The position numbers were made by a program, and so were the translations under genes. From assembly GCA_025449115.1 (NCBI GenBank), contig JAHLKC010000211.1:1-44144 (forward strand): DNA of 44,144 nucleotides, read 5' to 3'. The notes beneath the pieces were generated by a model. It worked only from the letters and a program-made list of their open reading frames with translations, was not told the DNA's origin and made no database searches. The stretch's first letter is position 1. Each line of letters opens with the position of its first letter. Shown here piece after piece: positions 10,052 through 18,860 of this stretch. This stretch comes from Chytridium lagenaria. Lineage: Eukaryota > Chytridiomycota > Chytridiomycetes > Chytridiales > Chytridiaceae.

Positions 10052-11255
10052 ATGGAAGATGAACGACAGACGGAAGGGTACGGCACCAAGCGACCAACGT
10101 TATTTGGATGGTGGAAGATAGGCCACATCTCCGATTACGTCGCCCTAGGTGTCCTCATAGGCATTTCCTTTGCCATTGACGACATCAAACCATTCATCCG
10201 ACCCTTTGATATCAACGATAAAGAGATCTCCCATCCACATCTTCCCAACATTGTATCAGCAACGATGCTGTTTGTGTACTCTACCATTGTACCGATTGCT
10301 GTTGCGATTCTGGTGTTTGGCGTGAGGATGGTGATGATGAGGATGGTGGGGAGAAGAGGGAATGTGGAGGTTTTGGCGGCTTGCTTGAGGGATCTGCATC
10401 ATTTTGTGGTGGGGTTGGGGCTTGCTCTTGCTTACACGAAACTGGTAACGGACTTTGGAAAGTAAGTGGAGCGTTCCTTCATTTCTTTTCTACGCAATTC
10501 CCCACCACCCCCCCTTTTATTCACAATTATTCTCAATTTCCTTTACCTTCTACCCCCCACATTCACGGTTATTCTCAATTTTCTTTTTCTTCACCGTCTC
10601 CCCCCCCCACATTCACGATTATTCTCAATTGCCTTTCTTCGCAAACTCTTCCCCCGCATTCACGATTATTCTCACCATCTCCCCCACACTAATTCTCAAT
10701 TTCCGTTCATCACACTCTCCCCGAACACAACTTCTTCACCAGAAACCAAATGGGTCGTCTCCGCCCCGACTTTCTCGACCGCTGCAAATACTCACCCACC
10801 CTCGCCCTCTGCACCGGCAACCCCGCAGAAATCGAAGACGGTCGTAAATCCTTTCCAAGCGGTCACGCCTCCTACTCTTTCGCAGGTTGCACCTTCCTCA
10901 CCCTCTCCCTTCTCTCCCTCCTCAACGTCTGGCCCATCATCACAACCTCCCGTCATTTCCATTTAACCCCCACACGGAAAACAGATTATCCTTACGTGGG
11001 GAGGGTTTGGACGTTTGCGGTGGCGTTTTCACCCTTGTTTTTGGCGAGTTATGTGGCGATATCAAGGTGAGGATTTTTGTGTTTTTTTTTTTGTGTGTAT
11101 TAATGGGTGGTAGGTTGCAGCAGTATATTCATCATCCTACTGATGTGATTGCGGGATCGCTTTTGGGGATTTTGGTAGCCGTCGCGGTACATTATTCGAG
11201 GATCCCGGATTCGTTACCTGTTGTTTTGGAGGATTTGGATGGGGAGAGGGAATGA
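10052..11255 (+). CDS. PAP2-family membrane lipid phosphatase (DPP1-like)
   Basis: Three exons: 10052-10461, 10743-11066 and 11114-11255. Donors are GTAAGT and GTGAGG; acceptors are CCAG and GTAG. Spliced, the protein carries the full phosphatidic acid phosphatase type 2 signature: K-N-Q-M-G-R-L-R-P-D-F-L-D-R-C split by intron 1, P-S-G-H-A-S in exon 2, and S-R-L-Q-Q-Y-I-H-H-P-T-D-V-I-A-G split by intron 2. Several hydrophobic segments fit a six-helix membrane enzyme. Family members dephosphorylate diacylglycerol pyrophosphate or phosphatidate at vacuolar or ER membranes; the substrate here is not proven. The start is the ATG just before E-D-E-R-Q, 88 bp after the preceding PPR gene. Exon 3 is the first unit of a tandem repeat that continues past the stop. 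Confidence 0.9.
10500..10735 (+). repeat. Minisatellite inside PAP2 intron 1
   Basis: About five imperfect units of 30-50 bp. Each has a C-run followed by a core like ATTCACGATTATTCTCAATT and a pyrimidine-rich tail. It fills nearly the whole 281-bp intron (10462-10742). Confidence 0.8.
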
Positions 11256-11775
11256 CTGGAGCTCATTGTATGTGATGACGAATAAATTGAAGCAGTATCT
11301 TCATCTACTGATGTGATTGCGGGATCGCTTTTAGGGATTTTGGTAGCCGTCGCGGTACATTATTCGAGGATCCCGGATTCGTTACCTCCTGTTTTGGAGG
11401 ATTTGGATGAGGAGAGGGAATGACTGGAGCTCATTGTATGTGATGACGAATAAATTGCAGCAGTATTCATCATCTGCTGATGTGATTGCGGGATCGCTTT
11501 TAGGGATTTTGGTAGCCGTCGCGGTACATTATTCGAGGATCCCGGATTCGTTACCTCCTGTTTCGGAAGATTTGGATGGGGAGAGGGAATGACTGGAGCT
11601 CATTGTATGTGATGACGAATAAATTGCAGCAGTATATTCATCTACTGATGTGATTGCGGGATCGCTTTTGGGGATTTTGGTAGCCATCGCAGTACATTAT
11701 TCGAGGATCCCGGATTCGTTACCTCCTGTTTCGGAAGATTTGGATGGGGAGAGGGAATGACTGGAGCTCATGGAT
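11114..11775 (+). repeat. 168-bp tandem repeat derived from PAP2 terminal exon, about 4 units
   Basis: The sequence GATGTGATTGCGGGATCGC starts at 11142, 11310, 11479 and 11647, giving periods of 168, 169 and 168 bp. Each unit holds the V-I-A-G-S-L-L-G membrane segment, the D-L-D-[GE]-E-R-E tail, the TGA stop and about 30 bp of 3' flank. Units 2 to 4 lack the codons for the first His-His-Pro of the catalytic motif. Unit identity is high, so the expansion is recent or homogenised. Confidence 0.9.
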
Positions 11776-12582
11776 TCTGTATCTGACCCATGACGAATGA
11801 ATTTGTTTTCTGTTAATCTGTTTTTTGGCGCGTTGTTGTTCTTTGTTTTTTGAATGTTCTGGGTTTTTGATACCGACATTATCGTTTGTATATTTTGGAG
11901 TGGTGTTTTGGCGAGTCGTTGTTTTTGCCTTTTCGACGGTACAAAGCAAACCCCGCATTGTTTTTGGATTTTCTTTCATTAAAATGGTCTAGGACCAGGT
12001 TTTCTTGTCATTCAGTCACTATTCCATGAAAAAAAGTCTAGAAGAAACTCAATGAATATTTACCAAACTATGATGTTCCAAAACACCATACATATAAACG
12101 AATCATGACCTCTTATTTACATGATACCCAATCCAATGACTTGTCAACCTTTACGTGCTTTGGTTTTCCCACGGCTTTGCATACACCCGCAATCAACCGC
12201 TTATATACCTTTGAGCATTTGAATTTATCGGTCCTTTCTCGCAGTTCCGGCTCTTTTTGGGACAGTCATCAAGTCATCGTTTAAGGCGCCTTTGCTGGTA
12301 TTGGATGCCATCGACGCGTGTGATCCTTTCACAGTATTGTTACCAGAAGTTGACGGGCTTGAAGATCCTATCGTCACTGCAACCGTCACGGTAGTTCCTG
12401 AGCCTACGGTAGCTACCGCATCTCACCTTCATACCTCCTATATATCTTTCTCCGATTTATTCATGTCGCGAACGGGGTCATACAATAAAGATGAGAGAAA
12501 TCGTTGTGACATCGGTGGACGCGGGTGAAATCGCCATGCAAAACGCTATTTTATTAATTCATGCTCTCGAATACAAACATCT
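11776..12582. other. Intergenic, 3' flank between PAP2 and telobox genes
   Basis: No firm gene. T-rich and A-rich stretches fit 3' UTRs of convergent genes. On the minus strand about 12224-12420 is an open frame rich in Ser, Thr and Gly without a start. It may be coding, but nothing supports it further. Confidence 0.4.
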
Positions 12583-15344
12583 TCACCTTTTATAAAAAGC
12601 AAACATAACGAACTCTTCAAAAAAAAAAGCCCAAAAAAAAAAATCCATCCCCCCCTTCAACGCCTTTGTCCTCCCCAAAAAAAATCCATCCCCACCTTCA
12701 CGCCTTTGTCCTCCCCAAATCCCTAACGGCAAATTATTCCTCTCCCTCCTCAACCGTTCATTCCTCGCCTAAAAACCACACATAAGCTTCCACAAAAAAA
12801 AACAAAACAAACAACACAACTCACCTTATCCTTCAAATCCACCTGCGACCTTCCCTGCAACAAATGCCCCACCGCCTTATGAATCACCGCCCAAACAGGT
12901 CCCCAAACCTCACCAAAGCCTCCTCAAGCACCCTCACCTCCTCCTCCGTCCACCTCCTCCTCCCCACCTTCCGCTTCTCCACCCTCGCCCCCGCAACCTT
13001 CCCCTCATTCTCTCTACACAACTCCTCAAAATCCACAGGCACATACGGCGACGCCCCCGCCTCCGCCATCACCTTCATCTGCATCTCCTGATACCGCCGT
13101 TTCTCAATCGCCTTCAACTTGGCTTCATGCGCGAGGCGTTGGGCTTGGGAACGGACGGTTTGGGAGGGGGTGGCGTCGTCGTCGTCGTCGGTGACATCCT
13201 CCACGTCTTCTACGTCGTCTTGGTGAGGATGGGAGGAGGAGGAGGGGTCTTCCATGTCTACATCACTCTCGTCGGGTTCGGGACCAGGGATGTTGATCTC
13301 AACGTCGTTGGAGGGGTCTTTGAATTGTTGGGAGGATTCGAGTGGTTCAGAGGATGATTGGCCTGGAATCAACAAACGGTTAGAGGTTGGAATATGGATG
13401 AGTGTGGGGAAAGTGACCTTGGGTGGCGGTTAATTGGGTCATCCGTTGGCGAAACTTTGGGATAGCTTGTCCAGACGCATCTGGAAAAGATGTTGGTTGT
13501 TGAAATCAAAGGTGTAACTGGAATGGGAAAAAAAAAAAACGCACCTGGTTCGGTTTCCGATGAATCACCACGGCTGCGAGAGAAAAAGAAAAAGAAATAT
13601 ATCATCAGCTAATGCACAAAAATATACAAAAAAAAAAAAATAAAGATCACAAGGTCATGAAACGAAACCCACCTCTGTCTCGATGATCGCTGCTCCTCCT
13701 CTCTTTGAAGCCTCTCCCTCCTTTTAAGAGCAAACGACTTTTTATGCGTCTCCACAAACTCTCTATCCTCCTCCGTAGGCCCATACGGATCCTTCGCCAC
13801 TTTCTTTAAAAGCGGTACCTCCTCCTCCTCCTCCTCCTCATCCACATCCACATCCACATCCACAACATGATCAAACCGGGGTCGCCGAATCGGTGACGAC
13901 CTAGCATGATGATAAGGTGATGACTTGAGTCGATCGCTGACACTTTTCTTGGTTGCTGAAGCAGGTGCAGAACGGAGACGTGGGGCGGCGGCAAAGTCTT
14001 GACTGGTGGTCATGGCGTCGTAGGTGCGTTTGGAACCGGTGACAGGTGTGGGTTTTTTGGTGGAAGACCATCGGGGAGTCTAGGGACAGTGGGGGTATGT
14101 TATCAGACGATAGTTATTCAAAAAAAGAATGAAGTACCTCTTCGTTTCCTCCCATGGATAATCTCGTTGGTGAGATCGCTTTGAAAACATTGGCGAGATA
14201 TTCCTTGACGGTCTCAAAGAACTCTGAGTACGGGTATTGAGCTCGAAGATCATCTCCCTCTTCAAGGAAATAGAGAATCTGCAGAAAGTGAAGAAGGAAT
14301 GGCAAGTAAATAAAAAAATAAAAATACGTAGATGCAAAAAACTAACATCCTTTTTGCGCTTTTGAAGCACCTGGAGATACCAGCCTTCCTTGTCTGACAG
14401 GTCACTCGCAGCGAGTTGAGTCAATGATGGCGGTTCAAAAAGCAAATCGAGAAGATCCACGCGTCCCATCATTTCATAACGCGCGATAAACACCTAAGGA
14501 TAAACTGATTAGAAAAAGGGAATAATCAAAACAGCGCGAGGAAGTTGAGAGAGAACGCAAGACATAAACAAACAACAGAGAGCATTTACCTGAGTCACGT
14601 ATTCCACCAAAACATTCATATGATCCCTCGAACTGCAAGGCCAAACTGCATTCTGCAAAGTCTCATACCCAACATCGAGCGCCTCTGCCCGATACTCAAA
14701 AGCTTCTTCACCACTTTTCGGCACATCTTTCAAAGGCTCACCAAGGATATCCAAACCCTCACCATGTCGAGTCATTCGATAAACAGAATAGATCTGAATG
14801 ATTTGCACAGTGAGGAACGATATGCCCTTGTAATCTTTATTCGGGTTCTCCAGGATTTTGTTGAAGATAGCAAGACCTGGGACGCGTAAAAAACAAAAAA
14901 CAAAAAATAAAAAGGATGTGACTATATACCTTTTAAATAATTATCTTTTTTCACGTATCGGACCATGTTGCTGTCATGCAGATGGTTCAATAAGAGTATA
15001 CCGAGAATACGGCGAGGATGGTATTCGAGGTCAATGGCTTCTTGCTTGGTGGGTTCATCCTCATCGTCTGAGGAAGGCGGTACCTCGGGTATCCCATCAG
15101 AAAAGAAACTTGCTCTTTGATGACCCGATGGAGACAGAGCTTGAGTCTTGTACTGTGGGAATGGGGAAGAGGACGGGATGGGCTTTTGAGCTGGAGAGGA
15201 GAAGCGTTGACTTGCCAGTCCTCTAGAAGATGCAGGAGGACGACTTAGCAGCAGTAGCGTGGGTCTCTTTTGAGATGGTGCTGATGATGTTTGATGATGA
15301 TGATGATGATGATGATGCTGATGCTGTGGGAGAGCATCCAGCAT
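12583..15344 (-). CDS. TRF/Tbf1-like telomere-repeat-binding protein (TRFH plus telobox Myb)
   Basis: Nine exons fit splice consensus: 15344-14930, 14876-14590, 14493-14347, 14278-14138, 14079-13673, 13573-13545, 13480-13418, 13362-12825 and 12768-12583. The N-terminus has poly-His and a Ser/Pro stretch. A helical region follows, from R-R-I-L-G-I-L-L-L-N-H-L to F-F-E-T-V-K-E-Y-L-A-N-V-F, and fits a TRF-homology dimerisation domain. Acidic and low-complexity linkers come next. The C-terminus is a Myb repeat (R-R-R-W-T-E-E-E-V-R-V-L-E-E-A-L) ending in the telobox S-Q-V-D-L-K-D-K-A-R-N, whose last residues are split by the final intron. A missing base in the CCCC run at 12901-12904 breaks the frame inside the Myb repeat. 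Such proteins bind TTAGGG at telomeres and promoters. The last coding stretch, through poly-T runs, is doubtful. Confidence 0.8.
12640..12722 (-). repeat. About 42-bp direct duplication near telobox gene 3' end
   Basis: Two copies of an A-run, then ATCCATCCCC, C[A]ACGCCTTTGTCCTCCCC, differing by homopolymer lengths. They lie in the last exon of the telobox gene and would encode duplicated low-complexity sequence if translated. Confidence 0.7.
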
Positions 15345-15603
15345 CACTTGTGCGCTTTCCTCCTCTAAGGCGTACCATACTATAATGTAGTAGTAGTAGG
15401 TGGTAGTAAATGTGTTAGGGTTAAAAGAGAGATACCTAGGGTTATTAGGTTAGGTCTATTATAGTTAAAGTATAACAGCCTTTTTTTTCCCTTTTTCTCA
15501 TCAAATGAAAATTATTTTATTTTAAACAAGAATAAATGTGACCAATCAAATCAATTCATTTCTATTCTATTAAAATAAATAAATAATAAATAAATAATAA
15601 AAG
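15345..15603. promoter_or_regulatory. Divergent promoter with TTAGGG-like boxes
   Basis: This 259-bp gap separates the telobox gene (minus) from Taspase 1 (plus). It holds TTAGGGTTA at 15415-15423, TAGGGTTA at 15437-15444 and TTAGGTTAGG at 15445-15454, all on the plus strand. Tbf1-type factors recognise TTAGGG/TAGGGTT. The boxes are direct observations; control of either gene is inference. The rest is AT-rich. Confidence 0.45.
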
Positions 15604-16902
15604 ATGAAATGTCTACCAGTAATCATAGTGCATGGAGGAGTGAGTGAGGGTGTTGGGCAGATACAAGAAGAGCAAAGAGACAGAGAGACGCTGTTGCTGA
15701 TGCATGTACTACAGGGTTGAGTGTGTTATTTAGTAATAGTATAGTATTAGTATAGTATTAGTAGTATTAGTGCTAGTATTACTGCTAGTGATACTACTCT
15801 AGTACATTTACTACTACCATACTACTTCTAGTGATACTACTATACTAGTGATACTACTCTTGCTGTTAATGCCGTTGCTGCTGCTATCGCGTGTCTCGAA
15901 TCCTCTGCAGAGACAAACTGCGGCCTGGGTTCAAACCTCAACCTCATTGGAAAAGTCGAATGCGATGCATCCATCATGGAAGGCCATCAAGGCGGTTTTG
16001 GGTCTGTCGCCTCGGTCCAAGGATTACGAAACCCTATCCTTGCCGCAAAATGGTGCTTGCCCATGATCTAAAGGGGAGGGGTGCTTTGGGAAGGATACCC
16101 GCTGTCATGCTTGTTGGGGAGGGCGCAAGAGTGTGGTGTGCTGATCGAGGGGCAGAGGTGTGTGGGGAACATGACCTTGTGACAGAGGATGCTTTAAGGA
16201 TGTGGCAAAAGGCGTTGGCGGCTTTACGAATGGTGGCGAATCAAGATGAGCAGATTTCTCAAGGTTGGTCAAACTAGTATTGAGTCTCTGTTTCCGATTT
16301 CCTTTTTTATTCTCAGGGTTTGATACGGTGGGCGCCGTTGCGATCGATCAGTATGGAAATATCGCAGCGGGAGTTTCTAGTGGAGGTGTCATGCTAAAGG
16401 TAATAATTAAAACTTTTTTACCCATAAACTTTAACACTCTTTAACACTTTATATTACCAAACATTCAGAGTGCTGGACGCGTTGGTCACGCCGCCATCTT
16501 CGGTTCAGGAGTCTGGGCTTCCAACCCTCACAACGATACACCCGGTTTCGGTTGCAGTCTCTCTGGGACAGGCGAACAAATCATTAAAACCCAATTCGCC
16601 TCCAAACTCGCTGAACTTTTCACAAACCCCCACAATGATAGTCTGCAAGCCATCCAAAAAGGCTTGGATGCGTTTTTGAGATCCCCGTTCCTTCGATACG
16701 ATGACAAGAAAAGAGTGCTGGGTTCATTGCGGTCAAGGCTGTACCGACGGATGAGGAAACGTTACGAGTGGAGATTTGTGTGGCGCATACCACCGAGTCT
16801 ATGTGTGTGGGATGGATGTCGGCGCGGGATGGGAAGGTAAAGACAAAATGGTCAGTAAAGGCGGTAGAGTCAGAAACCAAAATTGAAATGTTGAGTTTGT
16901 AG
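15604..16902 (+). CDS. TASP1: Taspase 1 (threonine aspartase, Ntn hydrolase)
   Basis: Exon 1 starts at 15604 and encodes P-V-I-I-V-H-G-G-V-S-E-G, the family N-terminus. After a low-complexity intron come T-N-C-G-L-G-S-N-L-N and E-C-D-A-S-I-M-E-G. Then G-R-I-P-A-V-M-L-V-G-E-G matches Taspase rather than plain asparaginases. The exon 16317-16399 encodes D-T-V-G-A-V-A-I-D and S-S-G-G-V-M-L-K; the Thr codon at 16325-16327 is the expected autocleavage nucleophile. The last exon (from 16469) gives G-R-V-G-H-A-A-I-F-G and, near the end, H-T-T-E-S-M-C-V-G-W-M-S-A. Two frame breaks lie in AAAA runs (16047-16050, 16709-16712). Taspases cut nuclear regulators after Asp in Q-[FILV]-D-G-x-D-D sites. The gene is convergent with Spc24. 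Assignment is strong; substrates here are unknown. Confidence 0.9.
15716..15848 (+). repeat. TAG/ACT low-complexity tract in Taspase intron 1
   Basis: Stretches of AGTATAGTATTAGT and repeated CTAGTGATACTACT. The TAGTAT and ATACTA halves are complementary, so the transcript could fold into a hairpin. It lies in the first intron; the exact acceptor is unclear. Confidence 0.6.
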
Positions 16903-17178
16903 AAATTATTGAATGTTATCTTTTGAACTGATGTGTTTTTTTTTACTTGGCACATATGCTAAAAGACGTTGGCAAAATATTATCGAATAAGTGGTGTTGA
17001 CTTTATAGAAATGAAATGATATCTTTGAACTAATGTACTTTCAACTCGAGCACATATCCCACAACACGTTAGCGTAATAATATTTGGAGTAAGTCTCGTC
17101 ATTAATATCAATGAGCGTCATCTCATTCTTGTACGAAGAACCTTTAAAACATCCAATCAGCCTTAACCTCCAAAAAAA
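16903..17178. other. Convergent intergenic region, Taspase 1 and Spc24
   Basis: No gene. Two related stretches around 16915-16960 and 17020-17065 both contain TTTGAACTxATGT and GCACATAT, a short imperfect duplication of about 100-bp spacing. Confidence 0.4.
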
Positions 17179-17961
17179 TCACTCACTGACTAGACATTTT
17201 GTAATGTTTCCGGTAACATCGTCGACTACAGCTGTAATCCCCAGTTGTGTGAATATCTGAAGTCGAAGTCTAAAAACATCATCAGTTCAGACACTACAAA
17301 AATAAAAATATCCACATTCCAACACATACCCATTCTCATCCGGCTTTTCCTAAACTCCTCATTCTCCAATTTCTGAAGCTCCACAAGTTCTTTTGTAAGC
17401 TGTCTCTTTTCCTCCTCCAAATGCGTACTCATCAGTTAAGGAACAATAAAAACGTTTGTGGAGTAAAAAAAAAATGGCGTATGTAAAAAAAAAAGGATAT
17501 TCTACAATCTCATGTATATCTTGAATTTCTTTTGCCGTCGAAAACTTCTTTGAATCCAACAACGCCAATCGATTCCGATGTTCCTTCTCCGCCACGAATC
17601 GATTCATCTGTCCCGTCTCCCGTTTCACTCCATCGATATCTCTTGACAGACCTTTTTTTTAATGTAGTCACATGTTTCCGACGTTGGTTACTTCGAAGCA
17701 GGTCCATGGTGTCGTTGCTGGTTTTTTGACGCAACTTTTCTGTGGTGAGGAGGGTTCGTTTGATGTCGGAGATGATGGTGAGGTCTTCGGTGGGATCGAG
17801 TTGGGCGAGGATGATGGGGAGGATGAGACGGGGGTCGTTGTCGTCGTCTTGGGGTTGTGGTGGGGGGGTTTGAGGTCGGTGGGGGGGGTGACTCCCATCA
17901 TTGTTGAATGTCCGAAAATGGTGGAAGGTTTGTCAAATTCTTTTGGATGGATGAGGTTCAT
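17179..17961 (-). CDS. SPC24: Kinetochore protein Spc24
   Basis: The N-terminal helix has D-P-R-L-I-L-P-I-I-L-A-Q-L-D followed by D-L-T-I-I-S-D-I-K-R-T-L and a long coiled coil (L-S-R-D-I-D-G-V-K-R-E-T, then E-E-E-K-R-Q-L-T-K-E-L-V-E-L-Q-K). After the last intron the C-terminus reads L-R-L-Q-I-F-T-Q-L-G-I, then D-D-V-T-G-N-I-T-K, the small globular end that pairs with Spc25 in the Ndc80 complex. Introns lie at about 17505-17415 and about 17324-17259. Frame breaks in a C-run near 17885 and an A-run at 17653-17660 interrupt the model. The start is 17961, with a second in-frame ATG at 17901. Assignment rests on layout and the C-terminal signature, because sequence conservation in this family is low. 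Confidence 0.65.
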
Positions 17962-18860
17962 AGATTCAACTGAAGTAGTAGTGGAAAACTAGTTTATTTT
18001 TTGGAGGCATGAACTTTCTGAGCTAAATGGAATAATGTAGCGATGACCGCGAGTGAAATGCTGTTACGTGATAATGTCCATGAACAGGATATATTCAATG
18101 GCTTGCAGACAGAAAAACATGGATGGATGTATTATTGGGGCATGAGCTTTCTGCGCCTACATAAATACAAACTTAATTTCTAGTAAAACACAACGTGTCA
18201 ATTGTTTACTAGAAATGTTTACAGTCGTGGACAGTCATAACTAATGTTTTAATGCTTTTACGTGATATATTTTAACAACAAGGAAAACGACATAAGAAAA
18301 AAAAAGGGGGAGTAGAAAACATAAAAATCCATCAATGGATGGAATAATGTCACCAGGAGACTCGGGCGCAGGTCCCTCAACAACGAGAAACACCCGCGCG
18401 CGAATAAAAGTCGCTACAAAACTCCTCGGCATTCAATCTTCGCCTGGTTTGACACTCTATAATCCAGCAATGGAGGAAACATGCTGGGCGAGTAACACTA
18501 CAGGTGGGGGAACCTTTTCGCTCATCGTGATGGGTGATAGTTTAATACAGGAAGGTTTGTATGCATTAAAGAAAGGTTTAACAGTGTTTTTATGGAAGAT
18601 CGATCCGTTGATATTGCATGACCACAGAGTCTAGACGGATAGGGATGTGGTGGCTTGACTGTGTGGTCGATGAAAGATGGGATGGATCCGTCATGCAACA
18701 ATATCCAAAAGCATTCAAAGAAAAAAAAAAAAAAGTAATTTTTCCATTTTTTATAGTCGAAAAAAAAAACCCACGTCAATAAAAAGAAAAAAAACGACTC
18801 CACAGACAATTTGGATTTTCTCATCCCAAATCCAACATCCAACCCCCCTCCCCCATAATC
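17962..18860. other. Intergenic region upstream of Spc24 and Rrb1 genes
   Basis: The two genes are divergent. A frame at 18335-18634 (+) could encode about 99 residues with no known domain, and an antisense frame overlaps it; neither is convincing. Poly-A/poly-T tracts lie near 18720-18800. Confidence 0.35.

Noticed and set aside
10466..10966. Open frames through the repeat region of the PAP2 gene
   Set aside because: They read through the minisatellite intron. Splicing from GTAAGT at 10462 restores the exact K-x6-R-P phosphatase motif.
15297..15330. CAT/ATG trinucleotide run as a CRISPR-like or regulatory repeat
   Set aside because: It is a simple codon repeat encoding poly-His in the telobox protein.
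15617..15626. Possible 10-nt first exon of the telobox gene (M-I-T then splice to 15379)
   Set aside because: Frame and splice sites fit, but it would lie inside Taspase exon 1 on the opposite strand. The in-frame ATG at 15344 is simpler.
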